A DNA stretch of 62,906 nt from Nocardioides sp. PD653-B2 (GCF_002117935.1 NZ_BDJE01000007.1:1-62906); one strand, 5' to 3'; positions 51,660 to 61,930 are shown, numbered from the stretch's first letter. Notes: a model not told the origin generated them from the letters alone. A program made the numbers and translations.

Positions 51660-52679
51660 ATGAAGAACATCGGATTCCTGTCCTTCGGTCACTGGACGCC
51701 CTCGCCGCAGTCGCAGACGCGCTCCGCGGCCGACGCGCTGCTCCAGTCGATCGACCTCGCCGTCGCGGCCGAGGAGCTCGGAGCCGACGGCGCGTACTTC
51801 CGCGTGCACCACTTCGCCCGCCAGCTCGCCTCGCCGTTCCCGCTGCTCGCGGCGGTCGGCGCCCGGACCAGCCGGATCGAGATCGGCACCGGCGTGATCG
51901 ACATGCGCTACGAGAACCCGCTCTACATGGCCGAGGACGCGGGCGCCGCGGACCTGATCTCGGGCGGCCGACTGCAGCTCGGCATCAGCCGCGGCTCACC
52001 GGAGCAGGTCATCGACGGCTACCAGTACTTCGGGTACGTGCCGGCCGAGGGTGCCGACCACGCGGCGATGGCTCGCCAGCACACCCAGGTCTTCTTGAAG
52101 GTGATCGAGGGCGAGGGGTTCGCCGAGCCCAACCCGCGCCCGATGTTCCCGAACCCGCCCGGGCTGCTCCGGGTCGAGCCGCACTCCCCCGGCCTGCGCG
52201 ACCGGATCTGGTGGGGGGCCGGCTCGCGCGCGACCGCCGAGTGGACGGCCGAGCTCGGGATGAACCTGATGAGCTCGACGCTGCTCACCGAGGACACCGG
52301 CGTGCCGTTCCACCAGCTCCAGGCCGAGCAGATCCAGATGTTCCGCGACGCGTGGAAGGCCGCCGGCCACGAGCGTGAGCCGCGGGTCTCGGTCAGCCGC
52401 AGCATCTTCCCGATCGTCAGCGACATGGACCGCGCCTACTTCGGCGGCGAGTCCCGCAGCCAGGACCAGGTCGGCGCGATCGACGGCGAGCTGGCCCGCT
52501 TCGGCAAGTCGTACGCCGGCGAGCCCGACCAGCTCGTCAAGGACCTGGCCGAGGACGAGGCGATCGCCGCGGCCGACACCCTCCTGCTGACCGTGCCCAA
52601 CCAGCTCGGCGTCGACTACAACGCGCACGTCATCGAGAGCCTGCTCACCCACGTCGCTCCGGGGCTCGGCTGGCGCTGA
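51660..52679 (+). CDS. LLM-class flavin-dependent oxidoreductase
   Basis: A 339-aa luciferase-like monooxygenase (TIM barrel). Characteristic stretches are IGFLSFGHWTPSPQSQTRSA, GADGAYFRVHHFARQLASPF, IEIGTGVIDMRYENPLYMAE and SGGRLQLGISRGSPEQVIDG. Members use FMNH2 or F420 to oxidise small organic compounds; the substrate is unknown. GGGAGA precedes the ATG and a TACGCT box lies about 25 nt upstream. Confidence 0.9.
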   Translation: MKNIGFLSFGHWTPSPQSQTRSAADALLQSIDLAVAAEELGADGAYFRVHHFARQLASPFPLLAAVGARTSRIEIGTGVIDMRYENPLYMAEDAGAADLISGGRLQLGISRGSPEQVIDGYQYFGYVPAEGADHAAMARQHTQVFLKVIEGEGFAEPNPRPMFPNPPGLLRVEPHSPGLRDRIWWGAGSRATAEWTAELGMNLMSSTLLTEDTGVPFHQLQAEQIQMFRDAWKAAGHEREPRVSVSRSIFPIVSDMDRAYFGGESRSQDQVGAIDGELARFGKSYAGEPDQLVKDLAEDEAIAAADTLLLTVPNQLGVDYNAHVIESLLTHVAPGLGWR

Positions 52680-52715
52680 GCGTCACCTGCAGGCGGGGGG
52701 CGGCTCGAGCGGTCG

Positions 52716-54209
52716 TCAGACGGAGGCCGACTCCTTCTCGGCCAGGCGGACCCGGCTGTGGCTGTGGCCGTAGAAGAAGTAGATCGCGAAGCCCAGGGCC
52801 ATCCAGACGAGGAAGCGAAGCCAGGTCTCGATGCTGAGGTTCAGCATCAGGTAGAAGCAGACCAGGGCGGCCAGGACCGGCACGTACGGGCTGAACGGCA
52901 CCCGGAACGGGCGCTCCAGCTCGGGACGGGTGCGACGGAGGATCGGGATCGCCAGCGAGACGAGCAGGAACGCCGTCAGCGTCCCGATGTTGACCATCTC
53001 CTCGAGCTTGTCGATCGGCGTGAAGCCGGCGATCACCGCGACGGTCGCGCCGATCGTGAGGGTGATCCGCACCGGGGTGCCGGTCTTCGGGTTGGTGTGG
53101 GCGAACGCCCGCGGGAGCAGTCCGTCGCGGGCCATCGCGAAGAGCACCCGCACGGCGCCGATGATCAACGTCATCACCACGGTGGTCAGACCGGCGACGG
53201 CGCCGGCGGCGATCATGGTCGCGAAGCCGTCCTTGCCGACCGAGGTGAACGCCGAGGCGAGCGCGGCCGAGGGGTCGATCTCGTTGTACGGCACCATGCC
53301 CGTGATGACCAGCGCCACCGCCATGTAGAGCACCGTGCAGATGGCCAGCGAGCCGAGGATGCCCTTGGGCAGGTCCTTCTGCGGGTTGCGCGCCTCCTCC
53401 GCGGTCGTGGCGACCACGTCGAAGCCGATGTAGGCGAAGAACACGACCGAGGCGGCCGAGATGATGCCGAGCACGCCGAACGTCTGCGGTTCGATGCCGA
53501 ACACCCACTGGATGAGCGGTTGGGTGAGGCCGGACGCCTGCACCGGGTCGGCGGCCGGCGGGATGAACGGGTCGTAGTTGGCGCCGGAGACGTAGAACAG
53601 CCCCGCGACGATCACGAACAGCACGATGAACAGCTTGATCGCGACCAGGAAGAGGTTGACCCGCAGCGACTCCTTGATGCCGACGGCGATCAGGGCCGTC
53701 AGGACCAGGATCAGGATCACGGCCGCCAGGTTGACGTGGCCCCACTCGTAGTTCGCGGAGTCGGCCGGGCCGATCGAGGACGGCCAGGTGATGCCGATCT
53801 CGTCGAGGAAGGTCACCAGGTAGGTGCTCCAGCCCTGCGCGACCACCGACGCACCGAGCATCAGCTCGAGGATCAGGTCCCAGCCGATGATCCAGGCCAC
53901 CAGCTCACCGAGGGTGGCGTAGGAGAACGTGTAGGCCGAGCCGGCGACCGGGACCGTCGATGCGAACTCCGCGTAGCAGATGGCCGCGAGCCCGCAGCAG
54001 ATCGCGGCGATCGCGAAGGAGAAGACCACGCCGGGCCCGGCGTACTGCGCTGCGACCTGGCCGGTGAGCGTGAAGATACCGGCGCCGATCACGACGCCGA
54101 TGCCGAAGACCGTGAGGTCGAGGGCGGTGAGCTTCTTCTTGAGCTTGAATTCCGGGTCGTCGGTGTCCTCGAGAGACTGCTCGATCGACTTGGTCCGCAG
54201 CACGTTCAT
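52716..54209 (-). CDS. APC-family amino acid permease
   Basis: A 497-aa permease with about 12 transmembrane segments. The first contains the substrate-binding GVVIGAGIFTLTGQVAAQYA. ATTAEEARNPQKDLPKGILG is the signature of the cationic amino acid transporter group of the APC superfamily. It ends in a charged tail. The substrate is probably an amino acid, possibly cationic. The ATG at 54209 (MNVLRTKSIEQ) is chosen because it starts the conserved cytoplasmic N-terminus; no clear ribosome site. Confidence 0.9.
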   Translation of the reverse strand: MNVLRTKSIEQSLEDTDDPEFKLKKKLTALDLTVFGIGVVIGAGIFTLTGQVAAQYAGPGVVFSFAIAAICCGLAAICYAEFASTVPVAGSAYTFSYATLGELVAWIIGWDLILELMLGASVVAQGWSTYLVTFLDEIGITWPSSIGPADSANYEWGHVNLAAVILILVLTALIAVGIKESLRVNLFLVAIKLFIVLFVIVAGLFYVSGANYDPFIPPAADPVQASGLTQPLIQWVFGIEPQTFGVLGIISAASVVFFAYIGFDVVATTAEEARNPQKDLPKGILGSLAICTVLYMAVALVITGMVPYNEIDPSAALASAFTSVGKDGFATMIAAGAVAGLTTVVMTLIIGAVRVLFAMARDGLLPRAFAHTNPKTGTPVRITLTIGATVAVIAGFTPIDKLEEMVNIGTLTAFLLVSLAIPILRRTRPELERPFRVPFSPYVPVLAALVCFYLMLNLSIETWLRFLVWMALGFAIYFFYGHSHSRVRLAEKESASV

Positions 54210-54247
54210 GCTTGGCAGTGTTGTCCAGTGAAGCGGCGACCGAAACC

Positions 54248-55456
54248 CTAGAGGGATCCCTCGGCCGGGTCGTAGAGCGCGAGGATCAGCCGGTCGGCCT
54301 GGCGGGCGAGCTCGTGGGTGCTGGTGCCGAACTGGTCGCGGAGCACCGCGGTCGGGTCCGCGCCGGGCTCGGCCATCGCGTCGAGCAGCTGCCAGGGGGC
54401 GTCGTCGCCGTACGCCTCGGCGACGTACTCGACAGCCCACCAGGCCAGGCCGTAGTGGGCGTCGGAGTCGTCGTCGTTGAAGGTGGCGTCGTCCGGCAGG
54501 TCGGCGACACCCGCCTCGGCCGCCGTGACCGCTGCTTGGGGGATCCGCCGGTCCTGGGGGGCGAGGGGGCGCACGGAGACGTACTCGGCGATCCCCTCGG
54601 CCAGCCAGACCGGCACCTCGTCGTCGTGGGTGCCGATCGCGACGTGGGTGAGCTCGTGGCGGACCAGCCGGTCGCGCTCGCGCCCGGGCCGGCCGACGAT
54701 GGTCGGGTTGAGGACGAAGCGGGTGCTCGTCCCCACGGGGAAGGCGACCGCGTCGAGGTCACCGGGGTCGTCACCGGGCACGTCCTCGAGCGTGTCGAGG
54801 AAGGCCGGGTCGGACAGGGCGTAGACGACCACCGACTTCGACCACGCGTAGGGCACCTGCGCCGACACCACGGCGATCCCGCTCTCCACCGAGTCGAGGA
54901 GCGACGACGCGCCGTCGACGCTGCCGGCGTCGAAGATCCCGAGCACGCCGGCACCCTCGCGCACCTCGATCGGTCCGGCGTCCCACGGCTGCGGGTGGGC
55001 GTCGGTCACCGACGTGACCAGGAAGCGCCCGGCGTGCCGCTCCATCGGCTCGAAGCGGTAGCGCTGCTCGTCGGTGACCGGTGCGTCGTCGTACCCCGCC
55101 AGCTGGAGCGTCTGCACCACCTCGACCGTGTAGGTGTCGCCGTCGCGCACCAGGCTCCCCGGGTCGAGCCGGTAGGCGAGCCGGGCGATCGGCAGCTGGG
55201 TCACGTTGCCGAACCACGTCTCCTGACGCTCGCGGAACGCCCGCCCGCCGCCGATCTGACGCGCGAACGCCTCGGGGTCGGCCCGTCGTACGACGCGGAC
55301 ACGCGAGTCCAGCGCTCGGTCGATCGCCTTGACCACGTCGTGGGGCGCCGGTGCCACCACGCCGGCGGGATCGTCGTCGGACGACGAGCAGCCGCCAAGC
55401 GTCGCGGCCAGGAGCAGCGCCGCGACGAGCAGGTGGCTACGTCGTGTGTTCGACAT
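54248..55456 (-). CDS. Secreted lipoprotein with HExxH (gluzincin-like) peptidase motif
   Basis: A 402-aa lipoprotein with lipobox TLGGC (Cys23) and a long N-terminal domain. A peptidase-MA-like domain follows with [10 protein letters not shown] (His-Glu-x-x-His) and [16 protein letters not shown], whose Glu is the usual third zinc ligand. Probably a zinc peptidase anchored on the outer face of the membrane; the substrate is unknown. The start at 55456 overlaps the end of dxs by 20 nt. A TTG one codon upstream is possible. Confidence 0.85.
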   Translation of the reverse strand: MSNTRRSHLLVAALLLAATLGGCSSSDDDPAGVVAPAPHDVVKAIDRALDSRVRVVRRADPEAFARQIGGGRAFRERQETWFGNVTQLPIARLAYRLDPGSLVRDGDTYTVEVVQTLQLAGYDDAPVTDEQRYRFEPMERHAGRFLVTSVTDAHPQPWDAGPIEVREGAGVLGIFDAGSVDGASSLLDSVESGIAVVSAQVPYAWSKSVVVYALSDPAFLDTLEDVPGDDPGDLDAVAFPVGTSTRFVLNPTIVGRPGRERDRLVRHELTHVAIGTHDDEVPVWLAEGIAEYVSVRPLAPQDRRIPQAAVTAAEAGVADLPDDATFNDDDSDAHYGLAWWAVEYVAEAYGDDAPWQLLDAMAEPGADPTAVLRDQFGTSTHELARQADRLILALYDPAEGSL

Positions 55457-57341
55457 CAAGGGGAGAACGACCGTCCGACAGTGCGGTCATGTCCTCCACG
55501 ATGCCGAGGGCGAGCGCCTGCGGCGTGAGCCCGATCCGCTCGAGGATCGCGGCGCGCTTGGCATGACCCAGGAACTCCTGCGGGATGCCGTGCAGGCGGA
55601 ACGGCGTGTGCACGCCGGCCGCGTTGAGGATCTGCAGGAGCACGGCGCCGCAGCCGCCGATCTCGCCGTTGTCCTCGATGCTCACGACGAGCCGGTGCTG
55701 GCGGGCCAGCTCGACGATCGCCGGGTCGACCGGCTTCACCCAGCGCGGGTCGACGACGGTGACGCCGATGCCCTGGGCGACCAGCCGTTCGGCGACGTCG
55801 ACCGCGACGGTGGCCATCGAGCCGACCGCGACCACCAGGACGTCCTTGGTGCCCCTGCGGACCAGCACGTCGGCGCCCCCGGCCTTGCCGACGGCCTCGA
55901 TGTCGGCGGGCGGCGGGCCCTTCGGGTAGCGCAGCACGGTCGGGGCGTCCGCGACGTCGACCGCCTCGTTGAGCAGCTCGCGCAGCCGGGTCGCGTCGCG
56001 GGGCGCGGCCAGGCGCAGGCCCGGGACGACCTGGAGGATCGACATGTCCCACATGCCGTTGTGGCTGGCACCGTCGTCGCCGGTGACACCCGAGCGGTCG
56101 AGGGCGAAGGTGACGCCGCACCGGTGCAGCGCGACGTCCATCAGCACCTGGTCGAAGGCGCGGTTCAGGAACGTGCCGTAGAGCGCGACCACGGGGTGCA
56201 GGCCGCCCATCGCGAGGCCGGCCGCGGAGGTGGCGGCGTGCTGCTCGGCGATGCCGACGTCGAAGGTGCGGTCGGGGAAGCGGGCCTGGAACGCGTCGAG
56301 CCCGACGGGGTGCATCATCGCGGCCGTCATCCCGACGACGTCGGGCCGGCGCTCGCCGATCTCGACGATCGCGTCCGAGAAGTAGTCGGTCCAGATCCGG
56401 CCCTTGGGCTTCTCGGCGCCGGTCTGCACGTCGAACGGACCGGGAGCGTGGAACTGGTCGGCCTCGTGGCGCTCGGCCGGGTCGTAGCCGTAGCCCTTGC
56501 GGGTGATCGCGTGCACGATCACCGGGCCGTTGAACTTCTTGGCCTGCGCGAGCGCCTGCTCCATCGCAGGCCGGTCGTGGCCGTCGACGGGGCCGACGTA
56601 CTTGAGGCCGAGGTCCTCGAAGAGGCCCTGGGGGGCCAGCGCGTCCTTGACACCCTTCTTCATCGCGTGGAGGGCGTCGTACGCCGCGGGGCCGACGCCC
56701 GGCACGGCGTTGAGCCGGCGCTTGACCATGTCGAGGACGGTCTCGTAGCGCGGATTGGTGCGCAGCGAGGTGAGCGCGGTGGCGAGGCCGCCGATGGTCG
56801 GCGTGTAGGAGCGGCCGTTGTCGTTGACGACCATCACCAGCCGGCTCTTCTTGGCGATCGCGATGTTGTTGAGCGCCTCCCACGCCATGCCCCCGGTGAG
56901 CGCGCCGTCACCGATGACCGCGACGACGTGGCGGTCCTCGCCGCGGATCGTGTAGGCCTTCGCGAGGCCGTCGGCATAGCTGAGCGCGGTCGAGGCGTGG
57001 GAGTTCTCGACGATGTCGTGGTCGGACTCGGCCTGGCTCGGGTAGCCGCTCATGCCGCCTTCGCGGCGCAGGGTGCCGAAGGTCGCGGCCCGTCCGGTCA
57101 CGAGCTTGTGCACGTAGGCCTGGTGGCCGGTGTCGAAGACGATGCGGTCGGTCGGCGAGTCGAAGATCCGGTGGATCGCCAGGGTCAGCTCGACCACGCC
57201 GAGGTTGGGGCCGAGGTGACCCGTGTTGGTCGCCACGGTCCGGATCAGCAGGTCGCGGATCTCGCTCGCGAGCGCGTCCAGCTGCGCGTCGTCGAGGTCG
57301 CGCAGGTCACGTGGCGACGTGATCGAGTCGAGGGTGCCCAT
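55437..57341 (-). CDS. dxs: 1-deoxy-D-xylulose-5-phosphate synthase
   Basis: A full-length 634-aa thiamine-diphosphate enzyme. The N-terminal domain has [12 protein letters not shown] and the ThDP motif [19 protein letters not shown]. The central domain includes [19 protein letters not shown] (His/Glu) and [17 protein letters not shown]. The C-terminal transketolase domain ends near [16 protein letters not shown]. It makes DXP from pyruvate and glyceraldehyde-3-phosphate, the first step of the MEP isoprenoid pathway. A TAAACT box lies 8 nt before the ATG. Confidence 0.97.
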   Translation of the reverse strand: MGTLDSITSPRDLRDLDDAQLDALASEIRDLLIRTVATNTGHLGPNLGVVELTLAIHRIFDSPTDRIVFDTGHQAYVHKLVTGRAATFGTLRREGGMSGYPSQAESDHDIVENSHASTALSYADGLAKAYTIRGEDRHVVAVIGDGALTGGMAWEALNNIAIAKKSRLVMVVNDNGRSYTPTIGGLATALTSLRTNPRYETVLDMVKRRLNAVPGVGPAAYDALHAMKKGVKDALAPQGLFEDLGLKYVGPVDGHDRPAMEQALAQAKKFNGPVIVHAITRKGYGYDPAERHEADQFHAPGPFDVQTGAEKPKGRIWTDYFSDAIVEIGERRPDVVGMTAAMMHPVGLDAFQARFPDRTFDVGIAEQHAATSAAGLAMGGLHPVVALYGTFLNRAFDQVLMDVALHRCGVTFALDRSGVTGDDGASHNGMWDMSILQVVPGLRLAAPRDATRLRELLNEAVDVADAPTVLRYPKGPPPADIEAVGKAGGADVLVRRGTKDVLVVAVGSMATVAVDVAERLVAQGIGVTVVDPRWVKPVDPAIVELARQHRLVVSIEDNGEIGGCGAVLLQILNAAGVHTPFRLHGIPQEFLGHAKRAAILERIGLTPQALALGIVEDMTALSDGRSPLDVEHTT

Positions 57342-57449
57342 GGGGGGTGAGTTTACGGGTTGACGGTCGAATCACGGCCTCGGGGAGCGACGCACCGTTG
57401 ATCGAGCAGGTCGCGCAGCACCCGTGTCGAGACCCGCCGCGAGGGGCGG

Positions 57450-58373
57450 TCAGAGGTCGATCACCGCGACCGCGGGCTCGTGGAGGCTGCCGAGCCAGAC
57501 CCGGCCGTCGTGCTCCCGGACGCCGGTGACCATGTGGTAGGCCGTGGCCGGGCGCTGGAGGTCGTGCACGAGGGTGCCGGCGTCGTCGTACGCCTGGACG
57601 CGCACGGTGCGCTTCGGCTTGGGCTGGAGCCGCTCGGGGATCCGGGTGACCATCCGGCGCAGCGCCTGGGGGCCGCGTTGGATGCGCTCGACGACGGGGT
57701 CGGTGGGGCTCGCGATCGTCACCCAGATCAACCCGTCGCTCCCCCGCGCGATGTTGTCGGGATAGCCGGGCAGGTCCTCGACCAGGAAGTCGCGCTGCCC
57801 CGCTCGCTCTCCGGCGATCCAGTGCCGGACGACGGTCCGCGCGCCGGTCTCCGCGACGGCGACGAACGACTCGTCGCGGCTGAGCGCGACGCCGTTCGCG
57901 AAGGCCAGCCCGTCGAGGACGACCTCGACATCCCCGTCGGTGCCGAGCCGGGCCAGCCGCCCGGTGCGGGTGTCCTGGACGAAGTCGTCCTTCCACCGGT
58001 CGATGCCGAACCTCGTGGACGAGTCGGTGAACCAGATCGTCCCGTCACCGGCGATCGCCGCGTTGTTGCAGAACATCATCGGGGCGCCGTCGATCCGGTC
58101 GGCGACCTCCTCGATCGCGCCGTTGCGGACGTCGACGCGCAAGACGCCCCGGCGGGCGTCGCACACCAGCAGCCGGCCGTCCAGGTCGATCTCCAGGCCC
58201 AGCGGCCGGCCGGCCGTGTGGGCGACCCGCTCGATGTGCTGTCCGTCGTGGGAGATGCGGAAGATGCTGCCGTCCTCGGTGCCGGTGAAGACGGCGCCCT
58301 CGTCGGGGCCGGGGCCGCCGACCACGACGTCCTCGGCGCCGGCAGCGGGGACGGGGGTCACCTGGAGATCCAT
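57450..58373 (-). CDS. SMP-30/gluconolactonase or strictosidine-synthase-like beta-propeller protein
   Basis: A 307-aa six-bladed-propeller protein. Repeats include GRPLGLEIDLDGRLLVCDAR, FCNNAAIAGDGTIWFTDSST, DGLAFANGVALSRDESFVAV and PGYPDNIARGSDGLIWVTIA. The last two contain the Asn/Asp metal-site positions of the SMP-30 and strictosidine-synthase families. Members hydrolyse lactones or esters. It lies 7 nt after a TauE gene and shares that unit with a Nudix gene. Confidence 0.85.
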   Translation of the reverse strand: MDLQVTPVPAAGAEDVVVGGPGPDEGAVFTGTEDGSIFRISHDGQHIERVAHTAGRPLGLEIDLDGRLLVCDARRGVLRVDVRNGAIEEVADRIDGAPMMFCNNAAIAGDGTIWFTDSSTRFGIDRWKDDFVQDTRTGRLARLGTDGDVEVVLDGLAFANGVALSRDESFVAVAETGARTVVRHWIAGERAGQRDFLVEDLPGYPDNIARGSDGLIWVTIASPTDPVVERIQRGPQALRRMVTRIPERLQPKPKRTVRVQAYDDAGTLVHDLQRPATAYHMVTGVREHDGRVWLGSLHEPAVAVIDL

Positions 58374-58380
58374 GGGCCCA

Positions 58381-59106
58381 TCAGACCAGCGAACGCACGA
58401 TCAGCACCAGCGCCGACACGGCGGAGACCACGAGCACGGCGGGCCGGACGACGTGCGCGGGCAGCACCCGTCGGAGCGGGATGCCGAGCAGCGCGCCGGC
58501 GCCGACGGCCGGGAGCAGGAACCCGGCGACGGCCACCTGGTGTCGCTCCAGGTCGCCGGAGATGGTCAGCCCGACCATGCTGATCGCGGCGCCGATGAGG
58601 AAGTAGACGGCCATCGTGGTGCGGATCTGGGTCGGCTGCCGATGCTGGTAGAGCAGCGCGAACGGCGGGCCGCCGATCGACGTGGCCGTGCCGGTCACCC
58701 CGCCGATGAAGCCGGCCGCGCTGAGCGAGGTCCGGTTGATCGGCACGGTCACCGCCCGCCAGGTCACCAGGACCGCGAGCAGCACCATGCTGCCGATGAA
58801 GAGCCCCAGCTGGCTCTCGGTGAAGGTCGCCACGACCCACACGCCGAGCGTCGTCCCCGCCATCCGGGACGGGAGCGACCAGGTCAGCCCGTGCCAGTCG
58901 ATGTCGTGGTGGTCGTGGACCAACGTGATGCACGGCAGCACGAACGCCAGCGCGATCAGCACGCCGGGCATCAGCTGGGGCTCCAGCAGGGTGATGACCG
59001 GCGCCGCGACCAGCCCGATGCCGAGGCCCACGACCGACTGGACGAGCGACCCGAGCAGCAGCGCGAGGGCGACCAGCGCGAACACGCCCGGATCGAGACC
59101 GCCCAT
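58381..59106 (-). CDS. TauE/SafE-family anion (sulfite/sulfonate) exporter
   Basis: A 241-aa membrane protein with about eight hydrophobic segments and the TauE/SafE duplicated motifs: SLVQSVVGLGIGLVAAPVIT and GGVTGTATSIGGPPFALLYQ. Family members move sulfite, sulfonates or other small anions. The start ATG overlaps the Nudix stop by one base, so the two genes are coupled. Downstream lies the SMP-30-like gene. Confidence 0.9.
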   Translation of the reverse strand: MGGLDPGVFALVALALLLGSLVQSVVGLGIGLVAAPVITLLEPQLMPGVLIALAFVLPCITLVHDHHDIDWHGLTWSLPSRMAGTTLGVWVVATFTESQLGLFIGSMVLLAVLVTWRAVTVPINRTSLSAAGFIGGVTGTATSIGGPPFALLYQHRQPTQIRTTMAVYFLIGAAISMVGLTISGDLERHQVAVAGFLLPAVGAGALLGIPLRRVLPAHVVRPAVLVVSAVSALVLIVRSLV

Positions 59107-59534
59107 CAGCCGAGCAGCTCCCGGTAGGCGTCGGACTCCAGGAACGCCGGCACGATCATCGCCGCGCTGGCCGTGTGGTCGAGCCCGCGGGCGGTGACCG
59201 GGTCGACGAACACGATCCGGCGGCCCTCCCCCAGCACGATGTCGGCGTCGGTGGCGCCCGTCCTACCGATCCAGACCTGCGTGGTGTCCAGGCTGTCGTA
59301 CGCCTCGTGGAAGACCTGGATCTCGCGCCACAGGGTGAGGTCGCCGGGCGCCAGGTGCAGCCCCGTCTCCTCGGCGAGCTCGCGGTAGGCCGCCGGCTCG
59401 TGCTCCTCGCCGTCCTCGACGTGCCCGCCCGGCAGCCCCCACTTCCCGGGGTCGATCACCGGGTGCTCGTCACGCTCCTGCAGCAGCAGCCACCCCCGCG
59501 GGTCCACGAGCAGGACGCAGGAGAAGCGATGCAT
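59106..59534 (-). CDS. Nudix hydrolase
   Basis: A 142-aa Nudix protein. The Nudix box is at residues 37-59: GHVEDGEEHEPAAYRE then LAEETGL, matching GX5EX7REUXEEXGU exactly. These enzymes hydrolyse nucleoside-diphosphate-linked compounds; the substrate is unknown. TACGGT lies exactly 6 nt before the ATG, so the mRNA should be leaderless. Only 28 nt separate it from the divergent GH18-like gene. First gene of the Nudix-TauE-SMP30 unit. Confidence 0.92.
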   Translation of the reverse strand: MHRFSCVLLVDPRGWLLLQERDEHPVIDPGKWGLPGGHVEDGEEHEPAAYRELAEETGLHLAPGDLTLWREIQVFHEAYDSLDTTQVWIGRTGATDADIVLGEGRRIVFVDPVTARGLDHTASAAMIVPAFLESDAYRELLG

Positions 59535-59562
59535 CCCAGCACCGTAGTGGCAGGGTGAACCC

Positions 59563-60555
59563 ATGCTGCGCTCGGTCCGCCTCCTCGCCCTGCCCCTCGC
59601 CCTCGCCCTGATGACCCCGGCCCCGGCGCTCGCCCGGGAGCCCGACGGCCTGGCGGTGACGGGGTGGATCCTCGACTCCGGCACCAACCAGCTGGTGGCG
59701 CGCAACGCCGGCGGGTTGAGCACGCTGAGCGTCGCGGGCGTCGGGATCTCCGCCGACGGCGGGCACGTCGCGGCGCCGAGCGCCGGCGCGAAGCGGCTGC
59801 TGGGCGCCGCGCACCGCCACGACCTCACCGCCGAGCTGCTGGTCAGCAACTACAGCAACCGTCTCGAGGACTTCGACCCGCGGGCCCTCCACCGGCTGCT
59901 GTCGAGCGACGCGAAGATCGGCGCGGTGGCGCAGCGGCTGGCCGGCCACGTCGCGGACCAGGGCTGGGACGGCGTCAACGTCGACCTCGAACGGGTACGG
60001 CGCGGCGACGCCGGCGGGCTGGTCCGCTTCGTGCAGGCACTGCAGGACGAGATGGACGCAGCGAGGACCGTCACCGTCGACATCAGCGCCGCCACGTCGG
60101 AGCCGGCGTACCGCGACCGCGGCTACCGCCTGGCCGACCTCGCCGAAGCAGCCGACGTCATCAAGCTGATGACCTACGACTACAGCGGGCCGACCTGGTC
60201 GAAGCCCGGCCCGATCGGGCCGCTGGCCTGGCAGCGCGACGCCCTCGACGCGATCCTCTCCGTCGTCCCCGCCGAGCAGGTCGACCTCGGCGTCGCCGGC
60301 TACGGCTACAGCTGGCCGAAGCAGGGCACCGGACGGAGCCTCACGATCCGCCAGGTCCACGGCATGCTCAACCGCGACGGTGCGACGCCGCACTGGCGGG
60401 CCGGCGCCGGCGAGTGGACCGCGAAGCTCCGCAACGGCACGGTGCTGTGGTGGTCGGACGGCCGGTCCTACCGCAAGCGGGTCGCGCTGGCCCGCGAGCA
60501 CGCCGTGCACGGGCTGGCCGTATGGCGGATCGGTTCGGCGGACACCCTGCGCTGA
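59563..60555 (+). CDS. Secreted GH18-like glycoside hydrolase
   Basis: A 330-aa exported protein: signal peptide LLALPLALALMTPAPALA, cleavage near residue 24. The family-18 motif DGVNVDLE lies at 136-143, with Glu143 as the probable acid and Asp141 beside it. Further GH18 landmarks are IKLMTYDYSGPTWSKPGPIG and a conserved YGYSWP. Such enzymes, often spore- or cell-wall-associated (YaaH-like), cleave beta-1,4-linked N-acetylglucosamine. The substrate here is inferred. An AGGGTG stretch precedes the ATG. Confidence 0.9.
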   Translation: MLRSVRLLALPLALALMTPAPALAREPDGLAVTGWILDSGTNQLVARNAGGLSTLSVAGVGISADGGHVAAPSAGAKRLLGAAHRHDLTAELLVSNYSNRLEDFDPRALHRLLSSDAKIGAVAQRLAGHVADQGWDGVNVDLERVRRGDAGGLVRFVQALQDEMDAARTVTVDISAATSEPAYRDRGYRLADLAEAADVIKLMTYDYSGPTWSKPGPIGPLAWQRDALDAILSVVPAEQVDLGVAGYGYSWPKQGTGRSLTIRQVHGMLNRDGATPHWRAGAGEWTAKLRNGTVLWWSDGRSYRKRVALAREHAVHGLAVWRIGSADTLR

Positions 60556-60598
60556 GCGGCCCTGTTCTTCGACCTCTGCAGCCGACACGTCGTGGGCA

Positions 60599-61186
60599 CT
60601 AGACCCGGTCGAGCAGCTCCCGGGACCGCTCCACGACGAGCGCGGCCGCGTCGGCGTCGTACGACGGGAGTGAGGAGTCGACGAACAGGTGCTGGTCCCC
60701 GCGGTAGACGAACAGCTCGCCCACCTCCGGCCCGACCGTCTCGACCAGCTGGCGGGCTGCGTCGATGTCGCCCTCGAGCGCGAAGAACGGGTCCTGGTCC
60801 ATGCCGTGGACCTGCACGGGCACGCCGTCGGGCCACGGCCCGAAGGCCCAGTCGCCGGTGATCGGGATGCACGACTCGTAGAGCAGCGCGCCCTGCGCCC
60901 CGGGCCGGGTCTGGGCCAGCCGCTGGGCCGTGCCGGCGCCGAACGAGATCCCGGCGTACACCAGCTCCTCGGGCAGCCCCTCCAGTGCCGCGCGCACCCT
61001 CTCGTCGATCACGCCGTCGCCCAGGCCCCGGACGTGGGCGACGCCGTCCTCGATCGTCGCCGGCCGCTCGCCGTCGAAGAGGTCGGGCGTGTGGACGGTG
61101 TGTCCACCCGAGCGGAGCCCGTCGGCGAGCGCGAGCACTCCGTCGGTGAGTCCCTGGACGTGGTGGAAGAGCACGACCTCGGCCAT
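60599..61186 (-). CDS. Dienelactone hydrolase-family protein
   Basis: A 195-aa alpha/beta hydrolase, somewhat short. The nucleophile elbow is GISFGAG (Ser); an acid lies in GMDQDPFF or nearby, and the catalytic His in YRGDQHLFVDSSLPSYD. The usual Cys nucleophile of dienelactone hydrolase is Ser here. A cyclic ester or other small ester could be the substrate. AGGAGTAGG precedes the ATG. A TACGGT box lies upstream in the divergent region. Confidence 0.85.
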   Translation of the reverse strand: MAEVVLFHHVQGLTDGVLALADGLRSGGHTVHTPDLFDGERPATIEDGVAHVRGLGDGVIDERVRAALEGLPEELVYAGISFGAGTAQRLAQTRPGAQGALLYESCIPITGDWAFGPWPDGVPVQVHGMDQDPFFALEGDIDAARQLVETVGPEVGELFVYRGDQHLFVDSSLPSYDADAAALVVERSRELLDRV

Positions 61187-61288
61187 CTGCCTACTCCTGT
61201 CATCGCTTCGGGTGGTCACCTGCACCGTAGAACGTGACCCGGACGGTCCGCTTCCGAGACGTCAGGTGATCTCGGGCAGGATGGCGCC

Positions 61289-61576
61289 ATGACCGCGTAC
61301 TGGATCAGCACCTACAAGGAAGTCCTCGACGACGCGAAGCTGGCGGCGTACGCCGAGCTGGCCGGTCCCGCCCTCGAGGCGGCCGGTGGCAGGTTCATCG
61401 CCCGAGGCTTCCCGGAACAGACCTACGAGGCGGGCGAGCAGACCCGGACGGTCGTCATCGAGTTCGCGTCGGTCGACGCCGCCCGGGCCGCGCACGACAG
61501 CCCGGCCTACCAGGACGCCCTCGCCGCTCTCGACGACGGCGCCGTGCGCGACATCCGGCTCGTGCCCGGCGTATGA
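61289..61576 (+). CDS. DUF1330 protein
   Basis: A 95-aa ferredoxin-like alpha/beta protein of the DUF1330 family: TAYWISTYKEVLDDAKLAAY, GGRFIARGFPEQTYEAGEQT, RTVVIEFASVDAARAAHDSP and AYQDALAAL. The function is unknown. The stop overlaps the start of the next gene (ATGA), so the pair is coupled. Confidence 0.85.
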   Translation: MTAYWISTYKEVLDDAKLAAYAELAGPALEAAGGRFIARGFPEQTYEAGEQTRTVVIEFASVDAARAAHDSPAYQDALAALDDGAVRDIRLVPGV

Positions 61577-61896
61577 CAGCGAGCCGGTCCGCTCGGGAGA
61601 GGAAGGCGGCCGCCGAGGCCGGGCCGCTGGCGACGGTGAAGATCGACGTCGACCCGGAGAAGCAGTTCGTCTACAAGATCGGCTGCACCGAGTGCACGGC
61701 CAAGGGCCATCGCGCGTGGTCGGCGTACCGGCCCGGCGGTGACAACGGCTTCATGGCCGCGATGGACCGGTGGATCTTCCACCTGACCGAGAAGCACCCC
61801 GGCGCCGAGGCGCCGTGCCTGGCGTTCCTGCCGGCGGCCCAGCAGCGGCTGCACGAGCGGCGGGCGGAGGGTGACGGCGAGACGAAGCCGGGCTGA
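61573..61896 (+). CDS. Small Cys-containing protein of unknown function
   Basis: A 107-aa basic protein. A possible zinc-knuckle-like element, IGCTECTAKGHRAWSAYRPG, has two Cys and a His in a short span. A helix (GFMAAMDRWIFHLTEKH) follows, with a third Cys in EAPCLAF. No family was recognised. ATGA overlap with the DUF1330 gene. Confidence 0.65.
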   Translation: MTASRSARERKAAAEAGPLATVKIDVDPEKQFVYKIGCTECTAKGHRAWSAYRPGGDNGFMAAMDRWIFHLTEKHPGAEAPCLAFLPAAQQRLHERRAEGDGETKPG

Positions 61897-61911
61897 CCCC
61901 GCCCGTCCGGT

Positions 61912-61930
61912 GGGCCTCCGGCCGGAGCCC
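61912..61930. terminator. Weak GC hairpin between convergent genes
   Basis: GGGCCTCCGGCCGGAGCCC can fold into a near-perfect stem with one bulge in the 60-nt gap between convergent genes. No T run follows, so its role as a terminator is uncertain. Confidence 0.35.

Noticed and set aside
55329..57350. 673-codon open frame opposite dxs
   Set aside because: Shadow of dxs; no motifs, no ribosome site.
61222..61235. GTAGAACGTGACCC, resembling a KstR half-site
   Set aside because: Only one half (TAGAACGTG) fits; the second half-site is absent.
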